From: Odoribacter splanchnicus DSM 20712 | GTDB taxonomy: Bacteria > Bacteroidota > Bacteroidia > Bacteroidales > Marinifilaceae | Direction: 5' to 3' | Assembly (NCBI RefSeq): GCF_000190535.1 | Contig: NC_015160.1 | Location: 434,001 to 498,000 of the forward strand | Length of the DNA: 64,000 bases | Part shown: one piece after another, positions 53,961 to 63,692 of the stretch | Numbering within the stretch: position 1 is the stretch's first letter | How the letters are laid out: every line of letters starts with the position of its first letter | Notes under the pieces: generated by a model | Told to the model about the DNA's origin: nothing | The model's database searches: none | What the model saw: only the letters and a program-made list of their open reading frames with translations | Program-made: the position numbers and the translations under genes

Positions 53961-54512
53961 ATGAATGTATCCTATCTTTTTTTGGCTCCGGGTTTCGAGG
54001 AAATGGAAGCTATTGCTGTTGTCGATATACTCCGTAGAGGAGGACTAGATGTACGGACAGTATCTGTCGGTGGAGGTAATGAAGTGACCGGTGCCCATCA
54101 GATTACTATCCGTGCGGATTTGTCATTGGAACAAATTCGACCGGAAGAGGCTGAATGCCTGATTTTCCCCGGGGGAATGCCGGGAGCCCAGCACCTGAGT
54201 GAATGTGAAAAATTGATGACGATCCTGCAACATCATTACGATCAGGAACGAACGGTTGCAGCAATTTGTGCCGCACCTGCTTTAGTATTGAGTCATTTGA
54301 AAACAAACAGAAAACTCCGGGTGACCTGTTATCCTGGATTTGAAAAATATCTACCTGATTTCGAAGTCGTGACAGATGGAGTAGTCGTTGATGGAAAAAT
54401 GATTACCGGAAAGGGGCCCGGATTTGCTATCCCATTCGGATTAGCCGTTCTCGAACAGCTCCGTTCGGCTCAGGTTGCTGGTGACGTTGCTGACGGGATG
54501 TTGTTGTTATAA
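53961..54512 (+). CDS. DJ-1/PfpI-family protein
   Basis: The 183-residue protein has the DJ-1 fold: MNVSYLFLAPGFEEMEAIAV, a Glu in the first loop, GGMPGAQHLSECEKLM, and the conserved Cys in TVAAICAAPALVLSHLK near residue 104. Family members act as deglycase/glyoxalase-like or redox-protective proteins; the exact reaction is uncertain. Single gene. Confidence 0.93.
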   Translation: MNVSYLFLAPGFEEMEAIAVVDILRRGGLDVRTVSVGGGNEVTGAHQITIRADLSLEQIRPEEAECLIFPGGMPGAQHLSECEKLMTILQHHYDQERTVAAICAAPALVLSHLKTNRKLRVTCYPGFEKYLPDFEVVTDGVVVDGKMITGKGPGFAIPFGLAVLEQLRSAQVAGDVADGMLLL

Positions 54513-54646
54513 CGTGATTTATTACGTGGAACAACTCCTATTTATCTCCTATATATCCCTTATTTCCGACGTTATTATATAGGAATGAGGGGATAATTCC
54601 TAGCCTGAAGCTTTTTATACCGGTAGATCATCCACAAAAATAAGAA

Positions 54647-54698
54647 AGCCAACTAATTCGCAATACTTTAAGTATGAATTAGTTGGCTGATGTTTTAT
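54647..54698. terminator. Double-stem hairpin between converging genes
   Basis: AGCCAACTAATTC (54647-54659) pairs perfectly with GAATTAGTTGGCT (54676-54688), and inside it ATACTT pairs with AAGTAT. A T-rich stretch follows on the right. It lies between the DJ-1 gene and the convergent end of the second Sus operon and may stop both. Confidence 0.65.
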
Positions 54699-54762
54699 TA
54701 TTTACTGAATATCCCTTTTTAGGGTATACTAGTCCGGATTTTTAGCCGGTTTATAAATCTTT

Positions 54763-56304
54763 TTACCGTTTGTAACACATGCTGACGCAATTGCCGCATA
54801 CATTTTCATATAGGGTGGTACGTTCTTCCACTGTGCCGTTGTCTGCAAGTTTCAGTATATGAATACTTCCCTTTTTACCTGTAGCTCCGTTTTCTGATGA
54901 TACGACATACAAAGTGTTATTATAATCTTCGTTTGGAAAATAACTGGCATAACCATCGTAATGAGGAACATATTCCATGTAAATCCGTTCAATAGTGGTT
55001 TGTACTGTATTCCCGTTGATTTTGACCGTATCTGTATCGTAAATAGGGAAACAACGATTACTGTTCAGATCATATTGATAAATTTGGCTTCCTTTTGTAA
55101 AATACAGGAAAGGTCTTGCGACGGACATGGCATATCCGGCAGATTGTTCGATGCCTTCCGCTTCAGGAGTAAGGTTGACCCGGGAAAGCAGACGCATGGG
55201 AGAATTGCTATAGAAATCATTGAAGTTGCTTAAAGTGAATTCCAGTTTTTCCAATTGTCCGTTTGTATTTTTAAAAATACCGCATCCCCGTTTGGTGTTA
55301 TTTCCTGTCGGAGCTGCTTCGGCCATATAAACCAACTGCAAACCGAGGTTGGAAGGATCAAAGTTTTCCGAATCCGACTCAATAGAAGAAAAGGTATTGT
55401 TCAAACTCATCATATTTCCCTTGATATTCAGAAAACGTCCTTTTTGGTTGTCGTAGAAAAGATAGTTTCTTCCATTGACAATAGCATAGGGCGAGAGTTC
55501 ATAATCACCCGGGACAGCTGGATTGAATTGCAGGCCGTATCCCAACATGTCTGCAGCTCCCAGTAAACGCCCATGCAGTTTACCGTTATTGATGATAAAA
55601 TCGGCCATTGTTCCATAACTGGCAGGATATACTCCTTTGTAATAGGCTTGTGGATTAATAACTTGCGGTGTAATATAAAACAAATCTTCAAAAGTTGAGG
55701 AAACGGTCAAATCCGCATTATTCAGCGTCACCCCTCCTGAAGTTCCGTTGAGTATGAGCATATCTTTTAATTTCATGATTTGAGTTGTCGAGGCGTCGGC
55801 GACTATAACCGGATGGGTACCCAATTCATGTCCGTTGTCCGCTCCGTATACTTCCACTAAGTTGCCGGCTGTATTTAGGAATACCAGATTCGGAATTCCG
55901 TCGACTTCTCCCAGTACCATAAGCCCCTTATCGAATTTGCCTGTTACTGACAGAGTGAAATTAGATTTACTGCTCAGACCGGTTTCTTTATCCGTTACCT
56001 TTAGGTAGATGGTGTAATTTCCAACCGATAAATTGACGTTGTAAACCAATTTTTCTTCTAACGATAAAGTATCTACTTCCAGATCATTGTTCGTGTACCT
56101 GTACCAGCAATATTCCAAAGGAGTTTCTTTCCCGGAAAAGCTGATTTTAGGTTCGACTTCCAATTGATGGTAAATCTCGATCGTCCGGTTTTTCAAGGTA
56201 TCGATAGTGATTTCATGGAGTGGGTTATAATCATAAGTCCCTAAATCATCCATACAGGAAATGCCTAAAAAGGGAAATAGACAGAGATATAATAATTTTT
56301 TCAT
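54763..56304 (-). CDS. PKD-like surface lipoprotein
   Basis: The 513-residue protein has a lipoprotein signal peptide with lipobox (MKKLLYLCLFPFLGISCMDD), a PKD-like beta domain near 40-130 (VEPKISFSGKETPLEYCWYR, VGNYTIYLKVTDKETGLSS), and a long C-terminal part that looks like a beta-propeller. It is last in a SusC/SusD/DUF4843 operon and so is probably a surface ligand-binding accessory protein. The start at 56304 is chosen over 56328. Confidence 0.85.
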   Translation of the reverse strand: MKKLLYLCLFPFLGISCMDDLGTYDYNPLHEITIDTLKNRTIEIYHQLEVEPKISFSGKETPLEYCWYRYTNNDLEVDTLSLEEKLVYNVNLSVGNYTIYLKVTDKETGLSSKSNFTLSVTGKFDKGLMVLGEVDGIPNLVFLNTAGNLVEVYGADNGHELGTHPVIVADASTTQIMKLKDMLILNGTSGGVTLNNADLTVSSTFEDLFYITPQVINPQAYYKGVYPASYGTMADFIINNGKLHGRLLGAADMLGYGLQFNPAVPGDYELSPYAIVNGRNYLFYDNQKGRFLNIKGNMMSLNNTFSSIESDSENFDPSNLGLQLVYMAEAAPTGNNTKRGCGIFKNTNGQLEKLEFTLSNFNDFYSNSPMRLLSRVNLTPEAEGIEQSAGYAMSVARPFLYFTKGSQIYQYDLNSNRCFPIYDTDTVKINGNTVQTTIERIYMEYVPHYDGYASYFPNEDYNNTLYVVSSENGATGKKGSIHILKLADNGTVEERTTLYENVCGNCVSMCYKR

Positions 56305-56315
56305 AATCATTCTAT

Positions 56316-57026
56316 TTAATTCATCCAAGGTTCGATTCTTTGTCCGTGTTCGTCATAGATTTCATTTTCTGCAAAGAAATTATTCATTTGCATTCCATAG
56401 GCTGTTTTTTGAGTACGATTCAGATTACTCCATTCCATATAATCTTCAAATTTCACAAAGGTGTTCAATTTTAATTCAGAAAGGATATATCGGTGTTTCA
56501 CCCGGCTGTAGGGGCCGAAATAACTGCTGTAATACCCGTCCCAATACGGAATGGGGGGTAATCGGTTAGAGCTGACGATAGTTGCTTCTTGCCGGTAAGA
56601 AATCCCGGTGGACATATACGCTGCAGGTTCTAATTGTAATACCAATTTTACCGATAATGAATCGAGTTCGGGACTGTAATTCAGCGTTATGGGTACATTA
56701 AGCGAGTATTCGTCTTTTTTTATTTCATAGAATTCTTCTAAAGGCTGATAGTGTTTGTTGACAATAGCAGTGGTTTGACTGGAGTCTGCTTTTAAACGGA
56801 AACGATAATTTTGACCGGCATAACCGTTAAGTTCAACCGGAAGATTTACAGTGATGTAACTTTCCGAAGTATTCAGAAATGAACAGGCGATACTGTCCAA
56901 TTCGTTGTCAGATAAAGCAAAATGCATCGTAGTACTCCCGGAAAACAACTTCTGTTGGTCGTCGTTACAGCTACCTGCTATGTAGAGCAGAAACAATAAT
57001 ATGGTAAATATATACAGTGTTTTCAT
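56316..57026 (-). CDS. DUF4843-type lipoprotein
   Basis: The 236-residue lipoprotein has MKTLYIFTILLFLLYIAGSC at its N-terminus with the lipobox Cys at 20. The body matches the DUF4843 pattern (ITVNLPVELNGYAGQNYRFR, TTAIVNKHYQPLEEFYEIKK). These occur after susD in Bacteroidota operons; the ligand is unknown. Its stop lies 11 bp before the start of the PKD-like gene. Confidence 0.82.
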   Translation of the reverse strand: MKTLYIFTILLFLLYIAGSCNDDQQKLFSGSTTMHFALSDNELDSIACSFLNTSESYITVNLPVELNGYAGQNYRFRLKADSSQTTAIVNKHYQPLEEFYEIKKDEYSLNVPITLNYSPELDSLSVKLVLQLEPAAYMSTGISYRQEATIVSSNRLPPIPYWDGYYSSYFGPYSRVKHRYILSELKLNTFVKFEDYMEWSNLNRTQKTAYGMQMNNFFAENEIYDEHGQRIEPWMN

Positions 57027-57033
57027 GACTTTA

Positions 57034-58431
57034 TTATTTTGTAATCAGGTTGCCAAATTCTTTTTCATCATCAGGTAATGGGAAACAGAAGATTTTCCGG
57101 GGATTTTCGATATTCAATGCACCCGGAATATCGGTGTAGTCTTTCCGTTTCAGAAAGAAAAATAGTTGTCCTTCGGCCAGAAACGACTTCCGGTATTCTT
57201 TGAACAATTCCTCTTCAAATACACAATTCTCTTTCGTCAGGTCGAAAGCTGCCGGTATACCGTATTCATGCCGGACTGTATTCAGGTAATCCAAACCTTT
57301 TGCCGGCTCTGCCTGGCATTCTGCACAAATGTATTGTATCTCAGTCATTCGGAGTAAAGGTATGCCTTGATTCATCGGACCGTTTTGGTTGTATTTGCTG
57401 ACGAAATAGCGTCCGGTATTCGCATCGCTTTCGATAGTATTCGGATTCAATATGAGCCAGGAAGGGATACGGTTGTCGGATGATTCGTATTTTTCTGTTT
57501 CATAAAATTCTTTCCGTTGATTCTGAGACAGGGATAATTGTGAATTGTTTTCAGAATTTGCTGTAAAATAGTCATCCGACATTGTTGGTATCTTATCGGA
57601 GTATAGCCGGAACAATATCCGGTTTGTACCCAATAACGGATGGGCTATTAATTCATTGGCTATATTTCCGGCCTTTGGGGTTTGTCCGGCCCATAGATAT
57701 ACCCGGGCCATCAGGGCTTTTACCGCATAATAGTTCATTCTTTCCTCCCGGTTCCGGAGAAATTCGTCTTCCGGTTCCGTATTATCGGCTGCCGGTCCGA
57801 ATGGATCGCTGACTTCCAGTAAGCTCAGGGCTTCTTCACAGTCTTGCAGAATTTTTTCTGTAACGGCCATATTGGTCAGCTGGGGGAAAGGAGTGCGCGT
57901 AACCCGGTCTACATAGGGGATAGCCGCTGCATTTGCACCTACAGTAAAAGACGGTGCAAACATGCGTAGCAGATCGAAATGCAGATAGGCTCGCAGGCCT
58001 AAAGTTTCTCCCCGGATCAGTTCATAGTTATGTCCACTGAAAAGCTCCTGACGGCCCTCCATGTTTTCCAGCAGATTGTTGCAGTTCATAATGGTTTTGT
58101 ACATCGTTTTCCAAATGGCATCGAACTTAGATTTTACCGTAGAGGCTTCGTAATTATATATCGAAGCATTGTAAAAATTGTGGTAATTGTCGTTTATTGT
58201 ATAGTATTGGGCCAGGACATCCAGCAAACTCATTGTCAGCTCCTGGCCGTAAAGTGCCGGAGTGGCCATTGTGGTATATATACCGAATAGGGCTGTTTTG
58301 TATCCGTTTTCGTTTTCAAACAGGATATCGTTTTTCACCTGACTTTTGGGATTTACGTCGAACCAGTTTTCACAACTCATGAAAAATTGTGAACAACTGA
58401 TTAAGAGGCTGAGGATTAATATCTTTTTCAT
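57034..58431 (-). CDS. SusD/RagB-family lipoprotein
   Basis: The 465-residue lipoprotein has a signal peptide with lipobox (LLISCSQFFMSCENWFDVNP) and the SusD fold: an N-terminal domain with SQVKNDILFENENGYKTALF and RGETLGLRAYLHFDLLRMFA, TPR-like helices (RMNYYAVKALMARVYLWAGQ) and a C-terminal IPLLRMTEIQYICAEC. It is intact, unlike its partner SusC. It should bind nutrient at the cell surface. Confidence 0.95.
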   Translation of the reverse strand: MKKILILSLLISCSQFFMSCENWFDVNPKSQVKNDILFENENGYKTALFGIYTTMATPALYGQELTMSLLDVLAQYYTINDNYHNFYNASIYNYEASTVKSKFDAIWKTMYKTIMNCNNLLENMEGRQELFSGHNYELIRGETLGLRAYLHFDLLRMFAPSFTVGANAAAIPYVDRVTRTPFPQLTNMAVTEKILQDCEEALSLLEVSDPFGPAADNTEPEDEFLRNREERMNYYAVKALMARVYLWAGQTPKAGNIANELIAHPLLGTNRILFRLYSDKIPTMSDDYFTANSENNSQLSLSQNQRKEFYETEKYESSDNRIPSWLILNPNTIESDANTGRYFVSKYNQNGPMNQGIPLLRMTEIQYICAECQAEPAKGLDYLNTVRHEYGIPAAFDLTKENCVFEEELFKEYRKSFLAEGQLFFFLKRKDYTDIPGALNIENPRKIFCFPLPDDEKEFGNLITK

Positions 58432-58441
58432 GAGATTGATT

Positions 58442-61122
58442 TTAAAAGATTACACGTAAAGAAGTTCTGAAAGCTCTCGCAAACGGGTAGTCGATTCCTC
58501 GTTCGGCTTTGATGGAAGAAGCCCGGAATACATCGTTCATAGAAAACGAAATACGGATATTTTCCATCCGCCATTTGCGGGTGAGGGGTGTCGGAAAGTC
58601 ATACGATAGGTTTAATGCACTTAATTGCAAATAATTATAATCTTCTACGAACCGGGAAGCCGGTCTTGTCTGGCTTTCATCCTTAACATCCTTGAAGAAA
58701 GTGATGTCTCCGGGTTGCTGCCATCTTTGTTCCAAAACCCTTCGGTCCGTATTATAGCGTTTATCGGCATTCTCCACCCTGTCTACCAGGGTGTAATTGT
58801 AATTTTGGCCGCCGATTCGATAAGTGAAATAAAGATTCAGTTGCAAGCCTTTCCAGCCGGCATTGAGTCCCAGATTACCTTCCAGGTCGGGATCTGTACA
58901 ACCGATAACCCGTTGGTCCTTTGCCTGCCAACGATCTGTCAGACTTCCGTCGGCAGCCAGGTAGGTCTCTTTTCCGTTGGCCGGATTGATCCCCAGAGAA
59001 GGCACACCCCAGATGGAATTGATCGATTCGCCTTCAATATACCGTACTTTGGGTACATTAAGATTTTCATCACTTTTATCCCAGGCTTGATTCCAGGCTT
59101 CGAGGCTATTGGAGATTTTCTTCAGGATGTTGGTATTGTGTATGCCGGATGCTGTCAGATTGAGCCAAAGATCTTTTTTCTTCAGTATACCCAGGCGTAC
59201 TTCCAATTCATACCCTTTATTTTCGATTTCTCCTAAATTTTCCCGATAGGTACCGTATCCCAGAGAGGGAGGCAGGGTTACGTCCGTCAACAAGTCTTTC
59301 GATCTGTTTTGATAATAGTTGGCGGAGAGGGCTAACCGGTCACCGAGCACGGAAATGTCCGTGCCGATATTCAGCTGGTTGGTTTGTTGCCATTTCAAAT
59401 CCGGGTTACCCAATCTCATCATCATAGCTCCGATATTATACCGGTAACGGTTTTGGGTATAATATTCGTACATGATAATCGATTGATAGGGTTCAAAGGC
59501 TTGTGAACCGGTCATACCGTAAGAGGCCCGTATTTTTAACATATTGGCCCAGGTCCAGTTTTCGGCAAATTTTTCTTTGTGGATATTCCATCCCAGACCG
59601 ACAGACCAGAAGGTCGCCCATCGTCCGTCCGATCCGAACTTGGAAGAACCGTCGAATCGGATAGAGGCATCCAGCAGGTAACAATCGCGGTAAGTATAAC
59701 CGGCATTTCCGACGAATCCCATCAGACGGGAAATATAATCTTCGCCTGTCGGCAGGTATTCTTTTGCATTTTGGGCTGCAAAAGTGATAAAATCCAGTTT
59801 TTCATCCGGAAAACCTTCTGCTCTGACAGTATAGACTTCGCCTTCATTGCCTTGAATATTCCAGGCTATATTCGCATTCAGGGTATGATTCTGTATTTGC
59901 TTGAAGTAACTGAGCACGACGTTGCCGTCATAGAAAAATTCTTTTCCTGAGGTAGCCTGATAATATCCCCGTCTGTAATAGTTGTCATCGGAATAATTGA
60001 CGAAATCTGTATGATCCGCCGGTTTGAATACAGTACCGTCGTTTTTTTTTGTGACGGATGGCAAAATTACCCTTTAGCCTCAGATCGGCATTGATATACC
60101 AGTCGATCCCGAAATTATTGGCGAATTCACTGTAAGAAGTCTCGTCGATCACATTCAGGGTGGTATTGTACAGCGGATTAATCACGCTTTTCCGTCCCAG
60201 TATACCCGAGTTGGCTTCCAGTTCTTTGAGGTAGTTTCCATTTTCATCTTGGTAAGGGTAATAAGGATTCAGGGTGGCGTATTCTCTGAAACTACCGTAT
60301 GGGCTATTGGTCGATTTGACATTGTCGTAAGTCATGTTGTTACGGAAAGTCAGGTTTTTAAAACGGTATAGAAGCATGGTTCCCATTCCCATTCGTTGCC
60401 TGCCGGATTCTTTCATCACGCCGGGAACATTTTCATAGGTCAGATCTAAAGAATAGCGCATGGCTTTTTCGCCGCCTTCAACAGACAGGGTGTGTTTATG
60501 GCCGATAGCTACTTCCAGGGGTTTATCCAGCCAATAGGTGTTATATCCCTGTTGCACCAGCCCCAGTCGGTAGTTGTAATCTCTTTCCCGGGCTTCTGTC
60601 TGGTCTATTGTTCCGAATGGATCAAAATATCCGGCAGCTTTTCCCAATTGTAATTTTTCTGTTGCATTCAGTAAATCGTAATCAGTCAGATCCGGAATAT
60701 TGAATGAAACGTCGAGATTGTAAAGTAACCGGAGTTTACCGGCTTCCGGTTGTTTGGTATTGATAACGACCACACCGTTAGAAGCCCGGGAACCGTAGAT
60801 TGCAGTTGCTGCCGCATCCTTCAGTATGGTCATCGATTCTATGCGCATCGGATCGAGATCGAATACCTTTTCAGCTGTCACTTCAAATCCATCCATGATA
60901 AAAGTAGGCATATTCGGACTGCCGACGAAGGAACTTGTCAATTCGTTGGTCGAAGGCATACTGGCCGTTCCCCGGATTTGAAAATCAGGAATGACATTCG
61001 GGTTGGAACCGTCCAGGTTGTTTTCTATCATTTTGAACGAAGGGTCGAGGATGGAAAGGGCAGAGAGTAAATTTACCGGATTTACTTGTTTCAGTTCTTC
61101 GGCCGTATAACTTTTTTTTCAT
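58442..61122 (-). pseudogene. SusC/RagA-family receptor, 5'-deleted and frameshifted at two poly-A tracts
   Basis: The barrel and part of the plug are recognisable: SYTAEELKQVNPVNLLSALS, SMTILKDAAATAIYGSRASN, GVVVINTKQPEAGKLRLLYN and the C-terminus YPFARAFRTSLRVIF. Signal peptide, STN and carboxypeptidase-like domains are missing. An ATG at 61122 is followed by eight A's, and the SusC frame resumes only if there were seven. A second shift lies in a run of nine A's at 60042-60050 on this strand (RHKKK then NDGTVFKPADH), restored with eight. It lies in an operon with an intact FecR and SusD. Confidence 0.88.
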
Positions 61123-61203
61123 AATTTTGTAATACTTAAGTTTATAAAATGCTTGTTGTCGCAAGCTTTATTTAAAGTGGGAATGTTGTCGCATTCCCGC
61201 TTT

Positions 61204-62349
61204 TTAATAAGTCGATACGGTCACTGTTCTTCCTTTAATTGTAAAGCGTACTTTTTCCAGTATTTCCAGTTTACAGAGAAAATCCTGGATTCGGTCGTAC
61301 CGTTTGAGTTCGCCTGTAAAATGTATGTCTTTTAAATTTTCATTTGTATAAAAAATGTCGATGTTATACCAGCGGGCTAAGGTGTTCAGGATATTTTCCA
61401 ACGGTTGGTCCTGGAATATGAAAATTCCTTTGTGCCAGGCTGTAAATAAGGCTGTATTGACTTTTGCAACAGTCAGGTTGCCGTCTTTCAGGCAGGATTG
61501 TTCTCCTGGGTTTAGAATCACTTCTTGTCCCTTGGAATGTATATTGACTTTTCCGGTTTCGAGAGTAGTCAGAACGACAGATTCGTTTGCATAGGCCCGG
61601 ATAGCAAAAGAGGTTCCTAGTACTCTCAGGTTCTGTTGTTCTGTTTTCACGATAAACGGATGTAAAGAATCAGGAGCCACTTCGAAATAAGCTTCTCCCT
61701 TTAAGAAAACTTGTCGCTGTTTTTCTGTAAAAACAACCGGATATTCCAGTTCTGTTTCAGAATTGAGCCATACCCGGGTGCCATCGGCTAACCTCAGTAT
61801 ATATTCCCCTCCCCGGGGAATCGTGATTTTATGGTATACAGGAGCGGTTGTGGTATCGGTTTTAGGGTATACCAGAGTATTCCCTTCGAGTGTTGCTGTT
61901 GTAGCTTCAAGTTTGTTTTTTTCTGTAATTGGAGACAAGAAAATATCTTGACCATTCGACAGTGTCAGGACGGCCTGATATGTTCCGGGAATAATCTCCG
62001 TAGATTGAATGGAGGTATTTTTCTGCTCTGATTTGAGATACAGGCTGATGGAAAGGACGAAAGGAAGGAGTATGGCTGCTGCCGCATATCCTATTCGTCT
62101 CCATTTCCGAAGTTTCCTTTTTCTTATGTGGGAACGAAAAGCTTGATATTTCTGCCGGTAATTGTGTTCTGACGCTTGTTGGCAGAAGTGGTCGAATCCT
62201 TTTCCTGTGATGACTTTCTGGTAAAAGACTTGGTTACTTTCTTGGGAGGTGATCCATTCCCGAAGTGTCGTCTCTTCCTCAAGTGTCAGTTCTTTGCTCC
62301 ATTGTCGAATGATCAGGTCTGCGATCTTCCAGGGGATTGGTGTGTCCAT
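61204..62349 (-). CDS. FecR-family anti-sigma factor
   Basis: The 381-residue protein has a cytoplasmic N-terminal segment (IPWKIADLIIRQWSKELTLE), a membrane helix (IGYAAAAILLPFVLSISLYL), a FecR domain (HKITIPRGGEYILRLADGTR, KGEAYFEVAPDSLHPFIVK, LRVLGTSFAIRAYANES) and a DUF4974 C-terminus (LENILNTLARWYNIDIFYTN). It should hold the downstream-acting sigma factor. The STN domain it would normally read is missing from the SusC remnant. It lies 86 bp after the sigma gene. Confidence 0.93.
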   Translation of the reverse strand: MDTPIPWKIADLIIRQWSKELTLEEETTLREWITSQESNQVFYQKVITGKGFDHFCQQASEHNYRQKYQAFRSHIRKRKLRKWRRIGYAAAAILLPFVLSISLYLKSEQKNTSIQSTEIIPGTYQAVLTLSNGQDIFLSPITEKNKLEATTATLEGNTLVYPKTDTTTAPVYHKITIPRGGEYILRLADGTRVWLNSETELEYPVVFTEKQRQVFLKGEAYFEVAPDSLHPFIVKTEQQNLRVLGTSFAIRAYANESVVLTTLETGKVNIHSKGQEVILNPGEQSCLKDGNLTVAKVNTALFTAWHKGIFIFQDQPLENILNTLARWYNIDIFYTNENLKDIHFTGELKRYDRIQDFLCKLEILEKVRFTIKGRTVTVSTY

Positions 62350-62435
62350 AAATTATTTAGCCTTTTTTTTGTAATATGACACCGCCTGGAGTAAAAATGG
62401 GTATTTAAAAGGCAAAAAAATAATTTTGACAAAAA

Positions 62436-62990
62436 TCAAAAAAGGATGCCGAAGGTTTTGAAAAGTAAAGTGTAGCGTTCCCGCAGAATACGTTTGGCTT
62501 TTTTACGTTGAGTTTTTACAGTTTCGACGGATAATTTCAGATCAGCAGCGATTTTTTCAGAAGTATCTCCCGATAAGGTGCGTTGAAAGATATTCTTGCA
62601 CTGTTCAGGTAGTTCTTCCAGCAATAGTTTGAGTTGGCGATAGATTTCATTTTCCAGGGCTGAATTGTAGCCTTCTTCTTCCGCTTTTAAATTATTCAGG
62701 AATTGTGCTTCCCGGATTGAACGTCTTTTTTCATCCCGGAGGTAGTTAAAACTGCGGTTACGTACAGCTGTATAAAGATAGGATTTCAGAGTATTCAACC
62801 CCTCGAACAGCCGGTGTTCGTCGTACATTCGGCAGAATACTTCCTGTACAATGTCTTCAGCTTCTTCCGGTTTTAGAGAAAAACTACGGGCGAATATGCA
62901 TAAGGCGACAAAAAAATGTTCATATAGTTTGTGGAATACTTTTGTGTCGCCTTGGGCAAGTGCTTTTATTTCTGTTTCTGAAAATTCCAT
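62436..62990 (-). CDS. ECF sigma factor (FecI-like)
   Basis: The 184-residue protein has region 2 (VFHKLYEHFFVALCIFARSF, EEAEDIVQEVFCRMYDEHRL) and region 4 (KNIFQRTLSGDTSEKIAADL, LSVETVKTQRKKAKRILRE). It leads the second sigma/FecR/SusCD operon. The start MEFSETEIKALAQGDTKVFH fits the family. Confidence 0.93.
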   Translation of the reverse strand: MEFSETEIKALAQGDTKVFHKLYEHFFVALCIFARSFSLKPEEAEDIVQEVFCRMYDEHRLFEGLNTLKSYLYTAVRNRSFNYLRDEKRRSIREAQFLNNLKAEEEGYNSALENEIYRQLKLLLEELPEQCKNIFQRTLSGDTSEKIAADLKLSVETVKTQRKKAKRILRERYTLLFKTFGILF

Positions 62991-63089
62991 CGTAATCTTT
63001 TCCTGAACAAATATATAATAAATATATGAAATTTTTCCGGATAACAGGTTGAGGTTACAATTACACCATCGGCTGGCACCTCCTGAAAA

Positions 63090-63593
63090 TTATAGAATAA
63101 TGAAATTTCCCTTCGGGAATTTTCCGACCCACGAGCAAGCCCAATGTCCGGTTTGGTTGATTTCGAGAATACGCGAGAAAAACCCTTTTTCTCCAAGAAG
63201 CCTTTCGATACAAGCCCAGGCGGTATCACGTTTGATGAAATCTAAAATTTCTTCCTCGATTCCGGATTGATCTTCACCGGTTTCTTGTCCGATTTTATCC
63301 TCCAGGTCGCATAAAGCTTCGTAGACTTCATTGCCAATAGCCAGACTGACTGCCTCGAATATGGCGTCTATCTGTTCGTCTTTCAGCTGTCGCAGTGCTT
63401 TTTGTTCGATGAGCTCACTATTTTGTCCCCAAACTTCGAGCATTTGATGGCCATAAGTATCACAAGCTTCCCAAATCGTGTCGATAACCCAATATTTTTC
63501 AGAAGGTTCTCCGACCTGTTTAAACCATCCGATGGTTTTTATTTCTTGTATAAATTGATCGATTACAGTCTGTTGTGATGAAGTCCAAAGCAT
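63090..63593 (-). CDS. Unknown acidic protein
   Basis: The 167-residue protein (MLWTSSQQTVIDQFIQEIKT) is acidic and helical, with ALRQLKDEQIDAIFEAVSLA, SGIEEEILDFIKRDTAWACI and a basic/aromatic end (HWACSWVGKFPKGNFIIL). No family is recognised; it resembles small cytoplasmic proteins of Bacteroidota with no assigned function. No partner is evident. Confidence 0.65.
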   Translation of the reverse strand: MLWTSSQQTVIDQFIQEIKTIGWFKQVGEPSEKYWVIDTIWEACDTYGHQMLEVWGQNSELIEQKALRQLKDEQIDAIFEAVSLAIGNEVYEALCDLEDKIGQETGEDQSGIEEEILDFIKRDTAWACIERLLGEKGFFSRILEINQTGHWACSWVGKFPKGNFIIL

Positions 63594-63692
63594 ATTTCTT
63601 TATTCTAATACCCCGATAAAGATATAAAATATAAGTTTAAGGGGCTAACGGATCAGGTAAAAAGTATAAAGTAAAACATAAAATATATAAAA

